Source of the DNA: Apricaphanius iberus
Lineage: Eukaryota > Chordata > Actinopteri > Cyprinodontiformes > Aphaniidae
Length of the DNA: 64,000 nt
Reading direction: 5' to 3'
Assembly: GCA_028564705.1 (NCBI GenBank)
Contig: JAPXFQ010001133.1
Span: 3,486,001-3,550,000, forward strand
Shown: one piece after another, positions 48,765 through 61,392 of the stretch
Layout: the number at the start of each line of letters is the position of its first letter
Numbering within the stretch: position 1 is the first letter of the stretch
Notes under the pieces: generated by a model
Told to the model about the DNA's origin: nothing
Database searches by the model: none
The model's input: the letters and a program-made list of their open reading frames with translations, nothing else
Program-made: the position numbers and the translations under genes

Positions 48765-50720
48765 TCAAACAGAAGTGGAAGCACCAAAAATAATTTATAT
48801 GTTCACATGAAAATGTCAAAAACTGCCCTGAAACTGAAAGACTGCATTGGTAAAGACCCACTTATACAGTTTATAACCAAAAAAGACGTTGTTTTGGGGT
48901 TTCTTTAAAGATCCATTTGTTTTCATGATTTTTATAAATCTTCGCTGGTGTTGCCTATAAGTCGGGAGGGTGCTTCTTTGTAACAAAAGGCAACCAAAGA
49001 TGAGATAACAATATAAATTTGTTCTTGATAAGCTTATATCTATATATATTTATGTATCTTTATATTTATTTGAGCAATTTGTATGATACAAAATTAATAA
49101 AAATAAAAAAAACGGCATAATTTGAGCTGTATGCAATGATAAAGCAAGGCACACAGAAAATCTCAAAAGGAGTAAGCTGAAGTATAAATCTTGTTAATGC
49201 TTACCCCTTGCCATAGAGAAAATATGAAGTGGGAGCAATAAGCCCTAAAAAGAAATAAATGAGCATCAGATCTGAAAAACAATAACCTGCTCTGGCAAAA
49301 ATAGACTTGACATGGAACGTTAAGTGAGCTCAGCATACTTACGACGCACACAGCTACACAGAATACATTCACAGCTGTTGTGAATGCTCTGATTGGACTC
49401 AATGTTTTTTCTTCTGTGCGACAGCCATACAGACCACACATATACTATAATCAGTGTGAATGAGGCGTTAGTGCAAAGTGCTATGTAGTACAAGCTGCTC
49501 AGGCTCACTTTTGAATATTACACTAATACACAAGAATTTTTGTTTTCTTTCATTTTATTATTGTATCATGAACATATATTGATTCAAAAAGATCTACTTG
49601 CATCCACTCAAGATCTTTGTTTATGCTCATGATTTTGCAGGATTATGCAGATGTTTGTATTATTATAATTTTTCTGCTTGGATTATAAAGTTCCGTTATT
49701 GTTAAACATTTATCAGAAAGACAAAAGTTGATAATCATGCCAGTCATATTTTTCTGTTAATGCATACAAGTCCTTGCAGGTCAGTGTAGAAAAGGGAAAC
49801 TCCAATTTTCCCACACTGAAGAATTTTCAATTGGACTGTTACAAGGCCATCTAAAAGCAGGAGTTTAAGGTATGAATCATCCTACTTCTACTGTTGCAAA
49901 AAGATCGACATTTCTGTTTGTGACCAACTTATTAGGCACTTATTGTTTTTTCTAAATAGCCTATTACATTCTGGTGCAAAAGTTAAAATAGGTCAAACAA
50001 ATCCAAACAAACCACATGGATTTCAAAAAAGCAGACCTTTCCTGGAAATAACGCAATAGCAGCAAACTACTCAGGCTCACTACTTGTTTTTTCTTATGAA
50101 AGTAGGTTTGAAATGAAGCTGCACAGTTTTCAAAAAGTCTATTCTAATGTGAGAAAAAGCAATATGACTTCTTAGTGATGGCAACTTTTTTTACTTCCAA
50201 TTACTTGGCTGAATTCCTCCACTCACAGGCATATATTCACATCTATTCACAGTGTTGACTCTTGTCATCATGTAGACTCACTTGATGTAAATGTAACTGT
50301 AGGAGGGAGAGAGGAAACTTGGATTAGAAGGAAATTTGTGTTTATTCATGACTATCTAATAAAGATAAAAATTACTATATTGATGCTATTCTGCATTTGT
50401 GCAATTATCAGACTGCTTATTATTGACAGACATCAAACCACCATTTAGGGGACATTAATAAAGTAAAGTAAATGTGTGTGAAATATTACCTGTTGAGCAA
50501 ATTAAAAACTGTAATGCATCCTAATCATTATACTGAAACTGTGAAAGAAAAAATCATTGCTAATGGTTCTCAAACTAGCTAAATTTAAACTCCAGGTAGT
50601 CCCTTTAGTTGGAATTGCTGTTTTACTTTCACTGCTTTTATAAAATTGCCTTGCCTACTGTAATTATTGCCTACTGCATTATTTTATATCATAAGCAATG
50701 AATTCTAAATCAATGTTTAC
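48765..50720. other. AT-rich non-coding sequence, no gene seen
   Basis: No coding, RNA or bounded repeat feature was recognised. If the minus-strand exons at 50.7-51.7 kb are real, this would be intron sequence downstream of them. Confidence 0.45.
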
Positions 50721-50722
50721 AC

Positions 50723-50883
50723 ATATCAATCTCCTTAGCAGACTTCATGTAGAGACGCCACAGCATGATGGCATTGTCTTCTGCATAGTTTTTTTTAATG
50801 AAGTCCACAACACTGTTGATATTCTCGGGGATGAGGAACCTGGACGTGGCTTCCACTAATCAGCCAGGGTGTCTCTGCAGATA
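50723..50883 (-). pseudogene. Candidate coding exon with one in-frame TGA, gene unknown
   Basis: On the minus strand a strong polypyrimidine tract and AG (…tttccctatttttcag, ending at 50884) precede a 161-base open segment that closes at 50723 before GTGTAAAC, a usable donor. In the frame beginning with the first base it reads YLQRHPG, then a TGA at 50862-50860, then 'LVEATSRFLIPENINSVVDF' and 'IKKNYAEDNAIMLWRLYMKS' and 'AKEID'. The composition, amphipathic pattern and lack of other stops look like a real protein exon, with a helical segment. The TGA probably replaces a tryptophan codon (TGG) or reflects decay or a sequencing error. I do not recognise the family. The frame and phase match the candidate upstream exon at 51519-51659. 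Confidence 0.45.
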
Positions 50884-51518
50884 CTGAAAAATAGGGAAAC
50901 AAAAAGGTAAAAACATTTAACGTTCTGATCTTGCTTCCTGCTTTAGTCTCGGTATAGTGCTGATTTAGACCTTAGTTAGAGGTCAGACCTTGTTTGAGTC
51001 AAAGGACTAAAAATCTGGATTTTTTTTTCAGGTCAGTCGTATCTACTGAAAGCTAGGCAGAATAAGCCCTGCCCAACACAGTAGCTTTCAGCACCACAAT
51101 AAACTTTTCCAACCCATCTAATTTCATTCCCAGTTAACACATCTCCAAGACATTAAAATCGTACCAAAGCTATGGTTCAGCAGATAAATAAAAGTGTCCT
51201 TCGGCACAGTAACGTCTGCGGTAGCTATTAGCAACCACCGCAACTATCTGAAGTTGGAAACCAGTGAACACAAAAACACGTTAATTCATAACATAGGTTT
51301 ACATGGCCTAAATCATCATCACCAATTAATTAAAACAATTGAAGCATTATTCAAGATAATAGCAGATGCTCATATTAAAAGCTAGAATCTAGAAGTCATA
51401 TAATGCTAACGAATAGGCTACAATTAAAATAACATTCCTGAGCTAGCTGATAACAATAGCCATGTAGCCTACATGTTCTCAGACAAAACGACAAACTTTG
51501 CTGTTTATGGAAACTCAC

Positions 51519-51659
51519 CCCATAAGAGACAGAAAAGTATAAGTGCCTCGTTGCATCCAAGGTCGTTCGGGCACACTTTTTCTTCATCGGAGCAGTCTTT
51601 GTGAACGTAGCAATCCCAGGTTTTCCTCTAAATGTCCAACAATTTGCATGTCCTGTCAT
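51519..51659 (-). CDS. Candidate upstream exon of the same unknown gene
   Basis: A minus-strand ATG at 51659 opens 47 codons ending in 'YFSVSYG' at 51519, directly before a consensus donor, GTGAGTTT (51518-51511). The peptide is basic (several Lys/Arg), with 'RGKPGIATFTKTAPMKKKCA'. The intron phase is 0, which would join in frame with the exon at 50883-50723 across a 635-base intron. A second ATG at 51778 begins 'MDPAKLVLNKEKK' but stops after 13 codons; whether that belongs to the mRNA is unclear. No homologue is recognised, and the exon could be fortuitous. Its main support is the good donor plus phase match. Confidence 0.3.
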
Positions 51660-51860
51660 GTAAAGAATCCAGCCTTATGTTGTACATAATGTCAGGAGAA
51701 AGCTTCTGGCTACAGGACTGTCGCCAATGCAGATAATTATTTTTTCTCCTTGTTAAGCACAAGCTTTGCAGGGTCCATCTTCTTAGTTTCGGATATCAGC
51801 TAGAGCCGACCAGAGTGCTGCATAGGTAGCCACGCGGAGTTCCATCCAGTTTGTAAATAC

Positions 51861-54154
51861 TCACAAATTGACACTCCCCTTACTGAATGAAGAGAAACTC
51901 AGAAAAACAAGGTAATTTCAACCTAAAATGGTTTACTTTTAAATATTCCAATACAACTGTCCCAAACATGAAGAGGCTTCTTTGCTTCTTCAACTAACAG
52001 ATTCTGCAAAAAAGCAAAAATCAGAATTTAAAAAAAAAAAAAATCTGAAAATTTTGGACTAGCGCAAAATGTTTCCAGCCGACTTATGTCAGTGATAGCG
52101 GCGGCAGGTCACATATGTGCAGCATGTATGTGTGAACAGTTCTATCTTTGAAACAGCTTTTAATACCATTGGGAACACAGCACAGATCGTGACAAGTCTC
52201 ACCCACAACTAATGATTATGTAAATACGATAACCATCTGTGGACATAGTCGTGTGTGCGTGGGTGTTCTGCCTAATATCTTTTTTTCCCTTATCATATGG
52301 GGATCAGCTGTTTGACAAATGTCATTGTTAAAGGCCACCTCTGGTATACAATAAATGCTATGCAGACCCTGCTAATTCACTTATACGAGAAGCAAAAAGC
52401 TATTTATTGGTCTGTCCGCCTGCTTGTCTATCCCATCAACAAATGGTAAGTGCATACACAAACAGGCCCAAAATGCCACTGCACTGCTCCTCCCCATGGT
52501 GTAGAGAAATTACTGCCACCTGAAGCGGAACCACGTCCATCATGAGGAGGCCCCACAAAGCCCCACAGGTGTCCTTTAACATGTCCAATGGTCTCCTCCT
52601 CCCCCAGCTCCCCATGTGTCCATTCATTTGGCTACAGATGAGAACGGCAAAACAAAACACATCCCTGGGGGAGTGGGGGCTCAACAACCACATGAATTCC
52701 TCTGTTCTGAAACCACAGCTTGGAGCCTCCAACCCAGTGACAAGACAATTCATCTATCAAATGCTTCAGAAGAACAATGTTGCTTATAAAATTGCAGCCT
52801 TAATTAATCATGTTGTGATCTTCAAGGGATTGGATTTTAATTTACTGTGTGTGAATGATCTAAGATTGTGTTCTGCTCTCCACCTGGGTGGCGTTAAACT
52901 TTTTTTTTGTGCCAGAAACCAAAGCAAAAACCAATTCATCCTAACCAAACTTTTTTGTGTTAAAATTAACACAATGAATTATGAGAGACAGGTGCAAACA
53001 CTCCAAACCACAGAGACCAACTTTGAATGTTCTTCAACAATTTTCAGCTGGCTGTGGTTTATACCAGTGATCTTGAGCCAAACAAACAAAGAAATTGAGC
53101 AACCAGAAGTTTCTGCATTAAAGTTAAAATCACAGGATTTTGCCAGAAACTGTCAATCCATATTAATCTACATGGGGCTGACAGTGTAATATAATAGGAA
53201 ATAAATGTTAACTGCTTGCCTTAAAAAACCCCAATCCAATTATTGTATTTCTCTTTTAAAAGCTAAGCTACAGACTTTTCAAGGCACCTCAGAAAGGTAA
53301 AAAAATAAATGACTGGGATCCAAATGTTAAGCAAGAGACACAACAAGACAGCTGTGAAAAAGCAGCGTAGAAAGGTAGGCAAGGCAGCAGTGAAGTCAGT
53401 TAGTGCCAAAGACCGACAGAAAGACAAACAGCGTGAGAGTCAGTTTTAGAATAAACACAAAGCTCTCTCAGTGTCGCCCAGGAAGAAATTCTTTCCTTTG
53501 ATGTCAACCCATGCGACCTAGCAGCAGTCTGAAGAACTGAATCACCGTCCAAACAAACGTCAACACTGCTAACACCCTCAAGGTCGGGGCGGGCGTGCTT
53601 CAGTCAAACAATTTAGTGCGCATATATGAAGACCGAGAAGACTGAGAGGGAGGATCAATAATGTGTAAGTGTAAATGAGACATAATACATTTTATGAATT
53701 ATCATTGTGTAAAAATCAATACCTGCAGCAGGATTTTGCCTTTAATCACCTTATGGCAGTTTTGTAACTGAACATTAAGCTTTTAAGCCATTGTGTTTTC
53801 TGCTTTCACTCAGCACAGTGCAGTGACTCCTGACTGTAACACTTTGAATAAAATTCCTTTCTGGTAAACATTGGCAGTCACACTTGTTTATTTGGAAGTC
53901 TGCTCTATCCCAAACATGGATTATCACAAAGACCTCTGCTTACAGTGTTAGAACACTAACTATTTGCCACTGCTGCTGAAGCCCAAAACAAAGGCAATTT
54001 GACGGGATACCTTTCCTAGGTGTACATTATCACTTTTTAAGCTACACCCTCCAGCCAATCAGAATCGAATATTCACCAAGACCATGGTATAATTAACCCT
54101 AAACAATACACAATGTGTACCAATTATCAAAATGTAACTTTTTTTACTTGTCTT
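51861..54154. other. Mostly non-coding sequence with one long unexplained ORF
   Basis: The plus strand is open from 52542 to 53189 (215 codons), unusually long for this composition, but the translation has no recognised domain and no clear splice sites or codon pattern. An opposite-strand frame at 52436-52753 overlaps it. Nothing else was recognised. Confidence 0.35.
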
Positions 54155-54186
54155 TTTTTGTTTGTTTGTTTGTTTGTTTGTTTTTG
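54155..54186. repeat. (GTTT)n microsatellite
   Basis: Seven tandem GTTT units bounded by T-runs, followed shortly by an A-run. Confidence 0.95.
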
Positions 54187-55760
54187 AAGAAAAAAAAAAC
54201 AGTTAATGAATGACGGTAGGGTCCTGGCCCTTTAGTTTTCCTAAATTGGCCTGCTTAAATATAGAAAATTATACATGTATTAAGTGTTGTTACTGTGGGT
54301 CAGTTAGAATTGTTTGCTTTCATATGGGAACATTTTTTTTAAATTTTATTTTGAGGGCAATATCTTTCCTTTCTGAATAAGCACAAAGATAGTCTTTCAG
54401 CAGTTTGCGATTGTATGAAGACCTTTTACAAATTAATCTTAGAATTTGCAGCTCATGTTAAAAAAAACAGAGACACAAGATAAAGTTGTAAATATTTTAA
54501 AAAAGCTGCATTTAGCCAATACCGCAGCCACTGAAAACAGTTACAGCTTCAGATGTGGCTGCCAGAGAAGCATAACTTGCCTTTATTTTCATTTTGTTGA
54601 AAAACACACAAAAAAAGGCATTAAAAAAATGCAACCTTACTATTATCTATTATCTACTGCATATCATTTTACTCTCCAAGTTTGTTAAGTGTTTTTAAGA
54701 ATTACAGTTAAAATCACATAAACAGCAATACCATTAGTTATTTTTAAATGTAATAATTTTGCAAAGCGCTGGATGATCAACCAAAAAATTCCTGATGCCG
54801 AAATGCATGATTATAACTGATGTCATTTAAACTATGCCAGTATATTTGTTGTTTTAAAAAAAAGAAAAGACATTTATCGTTTGGCGATGCTCATGTCCCT
54901 TTAAGATGCCATACTACTTTACAGACTGGATGGGGTGGATTCACATGACTACGTACAGTCATGGGACTCCATCTAATCCAGCAATGTATCTAATTTAGCT
55001 ACTTTGTCACTGTATTTAACGAGTTTTTAGACCCTTGTAGCATCTCTTTTTTTAGAAAGGTGACTAATGACAAATCTAGCTACATTTTTGGTATCTTTAG
55101 AGACTTTTGGAGATTCTAACAAGAATCAGGTATTCTTTGTAGTTTTCACACTTAACAGTGGTGTGCTGTTGGCTTCTCTCCTGTCCCAGAGCGCTTATAC
55201 CCAGGCAGCCATTCCTTGCCCTCACCCAGGCTGAGCTGCAGTCTGAGTAGCTGTTAACCCTACTGTCTGAAGCAACCACTGGCTGTATTACCCATGCTTA
55301 GTCATAGTTGTTTTTTTAGCTAAGGTTTGCCTAAGGTTAGTTGGTCACGGATTAGTTGGTTATTTGTCTCGGGTTAGGCTGGATGTCTCTGTTTAAGGTG
55401 TTGGAATAGGTTTGTGGTGCGGCTGCCTTTGACTGTAATGGGCTTTAGGCAAATGTAACAGCATGGGGTCTCTTACGCTACGTTTGTCACAGCAAACCCA
55501 TACAATTCCTCTATGGAAGCTCCAGGAAGCCAAAATGTGCCAATACAAAAAAACTCGATTTACTTCTTTTAAAATCCGTCGCAATATAAAATTATAATTA
55601 ATTCATTAAATCGATTTTTGTGCACTCGTCTATGCAAAAGTACAAATTTATTTGACTTAAATAAACAGACAGCACACTAAATAAGTTAAAGATTTCACCA
55701 ACGGCTAAGTCAATTACTCACTTACTCCACTGTGTGTGCACCTCTCTGTGAAAGATGTAA
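54187..55760. other. Non-coding sequence with possible old repeats
   Basis: Around 54990-55115 phrases such as 'tttagctactttgtcac' and 'acaaatctagctacattttt' resemble a dispersed repeat family. The rest shows nothing recognisable. Confidence 0.35.
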
Positions 55761-55767
55761 AACAGAC

Positions 55768-55960
55768 ATGTCTCAGTCTAAACTGGATTCTCCAAAATAC
55801 AGAAAGAAGTGGAAATGAAACCCAGAATTAAAAGGCCAACTGAAGATGTTTATTGGAGATGCTACACAGGCCTACTGCCTGTATTGTAAACCAGATTTTT
55901 ATTGGCACAAATAGTGATATAAAACATGACAACCCAAAACATACTCAAAAGAAAAAATCT
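55768..55960 (+). pseudogene. Relic of a transposon-type zinc-finger N-terminus
   Basis: From the ATG at 55768 the frame reads 'MSQSKLDSPKYRKKWK', a TGA, then 'NPELKGQLKMFIGDATQAYC' and 'LYCKPDFYWHK' before further stops. The layout 'KY..KW...PELKGWL.....D..AYC.YC' followed by histidines is a known start of hAT-related fish proteins with a C2H2-like finger. The C-x2-C pair is present; the histidines are lost beyond the stop. It is a single decayed fragment with no transposase core nearby. Confidence 0.45.
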
Positions 55961-56510
55961 TATAATAGCTCCAAATCTACCACACACTGATCAATAATAC
56001 AAAAATGCAAAAAATATGATTAAAACCATTATCTCCCTCTCCATTATCATTACATGCATTATTAATAAAATGAGGTGGTGATGTCATTTCGCAAATTCTA
56101 ATGACTTTTGGGACAGCCAGTAGCTACTTTCCATGATGAGGAATTGGCAACACTGGAAGAGAAAGATGGTGAGCAAAATAGAGGAGGATTCAATTACTTA
56201 AGTGGCGGGGGTAGAGTTGGACGAAGAGGAGAAGCCCGGCCCCATCAACAACATTTTTTTCGTTTATTGTCAGAGGGGTAGTTATCTTCCGTTTATCATT
56301 ATCGAGGTGAACTGCTCAACATATGGAAATAATAATTTAAGACAATATTGCCCAGAACCAATATTGCCTGAACATTTTTTGTAACACCTTGTTTCCATTG
56401 ATTGTTGTGCTGATCCCTGTTTTGGCCACTTGACTTATTCATCTTTAAAAAAAACAACTTGGATTTTGACCTCTGATTAAATTAAAGTACATATGAACAA
56501 TCTCCTGCTA

Positions 56511-56553
<43 letters not shown>

Positions 56554-57340
56554 TATAATCACACTCCAGCTAAGCTGTAGTCCGCTGAGTTGGAGGGAAT
56601 GGAAACAACTGGAATGCCTTTTCATTTATTTTCATGAGCTCACAAGCAGCACCTGCCCTCATCTCTCTTATTTACATTTACACATCATTACACTGGCCCT
56701 GCTCCTCACCCTCCAGTTGTTTTCTAGGTTAGAGCCTCATCAAGCTGAAAGAGGCTGTTCCCAGCACACCTGAGACTATGCATGTGAGTTCACATGCACA
56801 TTTTATTCACTACATGTATGTTTATGAGTGCGTAAAGTGATATAATACACACTTGAAAAAAAACTTATCCAGTTACATCATTAATGAAGTGTTAATGCAG
56901 CCCAAAACTTGTAACCATTCAATGTATACATTTGTGAAATAAATTTACTCTTTCACTTATTTAAAGGTTTTGTTTTTCATAGTGCACTTTTTTTTGGGCC
57001 GGAAACATGTACACAGAAATAAAAAAAAATAAAAAATCAAACCAACACTAAAATAGGATTCCATTCAAAAATTGTATATTCCTGGGAAAGATTGGTTTTC
57101 AAGAAACAAGAAAGAAATCAGCTCTTTCTATTCATGTAATCATCTCCTTTTCAAAAAAATATGTAACTTGTCTCATTTCTGATTGCTAGAAAAAGTGATG
57201 CCTTCTATTCTTTTACTCCAACATGGACCTGAAAACATATTTGGTCCAATTTTTAGTTACATCTTAGGAACAAAATAATCTGCTTAAACTGTGTTAAACT
57301 GTTAAGTACCTATTTCTAACTATAAATGCTGTTGACTATG
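55961..57340. other. Non-coding sequence; one microsatellite
   Basis: No coding signal. The short frame at 56202-56384 includes a 'YLPFIIIEVNCSTYGNN' stretch of no known family. The (TA)n tract is listed separately. Confidence 0.4.
56514..56556. repeat. (TA)n microsatellite
   Basis: About 40 bp of TA repeats with one 'cac' interruption. Confidence 0.95.
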
Positions 57341-57354
57341 AACATGGACCGCCT

Positions 57355-57567
57355 TTTTTGCATGTTCTCCTCCTAATATTTATTTGCCTTCTGACAAAAA
57401 CACCCACATTGCATTTTAACAGGGTAAATGGATTGTGTGCTTCTTGCTGCATTTTTAACAAGCACAATGCTCTCTTCTCCTGGTTAGTAAATCTGCAGCA
57501 GTGTTTTTGTGTCACTGTGCGGTTTGTGCCCATTTTAAGAAGCACAAACCTTTCATAAAGCAGGCCC
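57355..57567 (-). repeat. Interspersed repeat with GGGCCTGCTTTAT end, copy C
   Basis: On the minus strand: 'gggcctgctttatgaaagg', 'gcagatttactaacc', 'agagagcattgtgcttg' and 'atgcaatgtgggtgttt', matching the plus-strand copy at 25669-25890 in order and spacing. Two overlapping chance frames (57336-57545 and 57358-57558) fall within it. Confidence 0.6.
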
Positions 57568-58584
57568 TATATCTTACTTCAACACCTGGAAAAGCAGGTT
57601 GTTATACTTTGTAAAGCGTTTAGTGGTTTAACTCAACTGTGTATTAGTGTATGGAAGTGTGAGCACTGGTAGTAAAGATGCTTGAATGTTCTTCTTATGT
57701 AAAAAGTATGTGTAGTAGAATGACGAGCATGACGAGAAAAGTACTACATTAGTCCAGCCAATTTTTATTTATACAAATACATTAGCATAGTGGTCAAAAG
57801 TAGCTTTCAACTTTTGAGAATTATTAAAACCAAATCACTTTACCTTTTTTACCTATATTATTTATTGGTTAGACTATTGTAACACCTAACATTTCCTGAA
57901 TGCCACTAAAAAACACAGGCATATCACTCTTTATCATTCTTTTCACATGGGTTTTAAATAAAAAGGAATTTTAAGGTGCATATACTATATAGTATCACCA
58001 TGTAATTTCCATCTCTACAGAAAGCTCTCGGTTTTACGGAGAAGGCTCTCCTAAATATCCATAAATCATGTCTGAAGGTGTATGCTGAGAAAGGTGCTCT
58101 CTCTGTATATCAGCCTAGAATAAGTTAGAATAATGTTACCTTTTAAATTTCGCATTCCCATCAAAGTTATGTTCAAAATAGTCTGTATACCGTTTCCTTT
58201 ATGTCTGGTATTAACTTTAGTTTAAACTTTTCTTGTGCTTATTTGTTTTTAAAGTTTTATATAAGATGTCCAGCATTTTTGCAGTATAGTTCTATTCAGA
58301 TGTGCTGACTAAATAAAAATTACTTAAATACAATAAAATTTGTTCTTACGTGGAAGTGATGGGATGATGATAGTTGGTTTCAACTTTAACAGCAGAGTTT
58401 GGTCACACAGCAGAACTGTGCCTGCAAAAAATGTCACAATATGAGAAAGAATTGTTAGAACCTACACAGGACACTTGTGAACTTACTCTAGCTTTAATGC
58501 AGCCATTACTTTTAAAAAGAGAGAACAGACACGGTTCCTGCAGCTGGCATCTCTCAAATCAGTCAAAACTTCATTGCTCATTTA
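57568..58584. other. Non-coding sequence, no gene seen
   Basis: AT-rich sequence without recognised features. Confidence 0.45.
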
Positions 58585-58735
58585 CTGTAGCCACTCAATC
58601 CTGTTCAAGGTCACATGGGAGCTGTAGTCTATACTGGCATTAAACAGATGGCACAGTGTGTACCCTAAACAGCTGAAGGCCAATAGCCATGCATGCTAAA
58701 ACCAACTGCAATTTAGAGTCAACTGGTATATTTTT
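58585..58735 (-). repeat. Diverged SINE body fragment
   Basis: Contains 'aatcctgttcaaggtcacatg', 'gtgtaccct' and 'aatttagagtcaac', phrases of the tail of the SINE family at 44690-44968 and of related fish SINEs ('..cctg..agggtc..', 'ggtacaccctggac', 'aatttagagtcacc'). The tRNA-like head is missing. Confidence 0.4.
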
Positions 58736-60835
58736 TGCAGTTTTGGAGGAAATCATGGTATACGGAGCGAAAAAAAATGTATGCAGTATATTGGATTCAA
58801 AATTCATTAGAAGGGATGAAGGGAGTGAAGGGTCGAGTCTAACAGATTCCCACCTGTGGAGATGGAAAAATAAACTTTACTCAAAATTCCTTCAATAACC
58901 ATAACTCTGGGTGGGTCTATTTCTTCATCTCTAAGAAAACACAGCTCTAGAAAAACTGTAATCCACATTGGATTCATTTCGCAGAATGCTGCTTTTTATT
59001 GCCACGCTATAAACCACCCCAATGTGTGTATGTGTGTGTGTGGGAGGGGGGTTGCGTGGATGTCTGTGGTCTATTGCACACGTAATACCCTGTAGTCAGA
59101 ACCACAGTCTGACAAAGAAGTTAATTCATGATAGGTGTTAAAATAAGCAGATTTTACATAAATCAAAGCGTCTACAAATTTGAAAACATCGGTCAAACCA
59201 CAACTAGTTCGGGAAAAAAAAAAGAAAAGCCATACATTTAGCCTTATAAAACTGTCAACCGGTTAACGGCAAAGAAAACAACACTGGCAATTGCTGTGGG
59301 TCAAAAACAACCAGAATAATTATTCTTTTAGCTTACATAGTTGCAATGAAATCTAATCCTGTGAGTCAAAAAACTTGCCAAGCTTTAATAGCAACTACAT
59401 AACACATACGTTTTGTTCAGATTAAGAAAAAAATGCTGATTCGTTTAAAAAGAAATTCTCACATTAAGAAGAAACCAACATATGGAAAACTTAGAAAAGA
59501 TAACAACTGACAATGTTCAGACTTGACTCCAAGAAGAAAGGAAGATTTATGGGATAAAATTAATTACTTAGACTCATCTTGGCAAAAGTCCCTCTCCAAG
59601 GACAGAGAACATTTGTTTAAAAGAGGATGAACTCAGACTGTGGTATCAGCTTAGAGTAATCTAAAACTTAAAGATATCAGTATCAAGGAAAGTGTTTGCA
59701 TAGGTTAGACAGTGTATATCTACCAAGTCCTCTGTGACACAGAAGTGAACAAGTCCATTTTTATTTAAACTAGAAGTTCTTGAAGTAAACCTATCTGTTT
59801 CTACTTCATCTGACCTGGCCAGCAGAGAGAAGTAAACTATAAACATACCATAAACACAGAAAATGTCAGCTTGCAAAAGGCTAAACTGAAAGGTAAAATA
59901 AATACAACTAAGAGCCGTTCACAAAATGTTAACTTTAATCATTAAGAGGTGATACAGACATCAGCCTTTTGCAAACCGGTTATGCTACCAAACTTTGGAT
60001 AACTTTGTCTGATCTTAGTGGACAGTAGAAAATGCTCCATTGGATATTAGGTTACAAGTCGGCCTCCAGGTATCAGGAACAGACGTGTCATGGGTGTACG
60101 CCAAACAGTTGGCTCTTTCAGATAGGATCAGTGAGACAGATTACTACCCCAATCCCTTCATTCACTTAGTTACTACAAACTGTCAACTCGCTTTCAGCTT
60201 TACAATAGTCAACAAAAACACGAACGGATTAGGTAACATGAGAAATCTGTCAGCTAGCAAAAAAACTTCATTTGGCTGTAGACAGTTCAAAGTCACATTC
60301 AGTATGTAATTTAAACATGATGTATTGTGACATGTAATGTGAATATATATGTGCAAATTAGTTGTTATAGTCAAAACATGGGAGTTGGAGACAAACGAAA
60401 AGAGACACAAAATGCAGAAAGAGAAAAATTATCATTCAATTATATCACAAAAAACAATATTGTTTGACAGAAAAACATGGCAAGAGAAGCTTAATGTAAA
60501 ATAGTTCCAACCTGATCATTGAACTAGACCATTCAGGAATAAAATGAGAGTAGAAAATGCCATATTTTTATTGAAATATGCGTTTTGGGTCAGTGTATGG
60601 CTTGATGAAACGGACGCTCAGGATTGTCCAATATGATTAAGAACTGTCAGCTTTAAATACAGAAAATGTTAGCCACTTAGTTTGCCTTAGCAACTGGCTA
60701 AAAGATCAATAGTTTAAAATGGCCACACGTGCATGTGATTGTGGAGTTTAAAGAAAAGCTATTAATATCTACTTTATTTCATGAAAAAAGAGCTACGGCA
60801 ATTGGATTTATCCCTTTACACTAAAAAGTTTTTTT
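58736..60835. other. Non-coding sequence, no gene seen
   Basis: Short chance frames only. A short TG tract lies at about 59024-59042. Confidence 0.45.
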
Positions 60836-60844
60836 GTCATATTT

Positions 60845-60928
60845 AGGAATGTTAATCGGTCAGGATTAATTCACAGCTACTCCGTAGTTAATTACGTAAA
60901 AAAAAAAAATCGTTTGACAACCCTAATA
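60845..60928 (-). repeat. hAT-type element end fragment
   Basis: The reverse complement of the right side starts 'tagggttgtcaaacgatttt', a phrase typical of the ends of old hAT elements in vertebrates. The left side ends in 'aggaatgttaatcgg', which may be the other inverted end of a very short copy. Confidence 0.35.
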
Positions 60929-61149
60929 TCTACCCATCATCGTCATAGTCCCCCCTGGAAAAGATTCCACCAGCCACCACTGAGTTATGCACAGTAATTT
61001 CATAAGTAGATAAATACATTTCACCGCAATTTTGAGTTTTTGGTAATAGAAAAAGTAGCTTGAGATATTTCTTTAGAACAGACTATGTTATCGTTAGCAT
61101 TGTTCGCTTTGTGTTGTGCATGTGTTAGCCTTTAGTCCAGTCAGTGTCA

Positions 61150-61392
61150 GATTACAAATGGCAGGGCGTGCTATTTAGTGTTGGAGACTTGGCAACCTTG
61201 TGGGCTGACATGTGATTTGCCCTGGAACCAGGAAATATGGACGCGCCCAGATATTGTAAACCATGACTACGTCCCGTAGCACCATTTTTAAAATAATAAA
61301 AACATATAACCACCCTATATTTTCCTTCCAACATATTTGGGACTGTTGTGTGATTAATTCACTGTAAAAGTGTTTCATATTGCACCTTTAAA
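61150..61392. repeat. Possible dispersed repeat ending 'attgcaccttta'
   Basis: The phrases 'ttggagacttggcaacc' near the left and 'catattgcacctttaaa' at the right end occur together in fish interspersed repeats. Inverted ends could not be confirmed. Two minus-strand chance frames overlap it. Confidence 0.35.
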
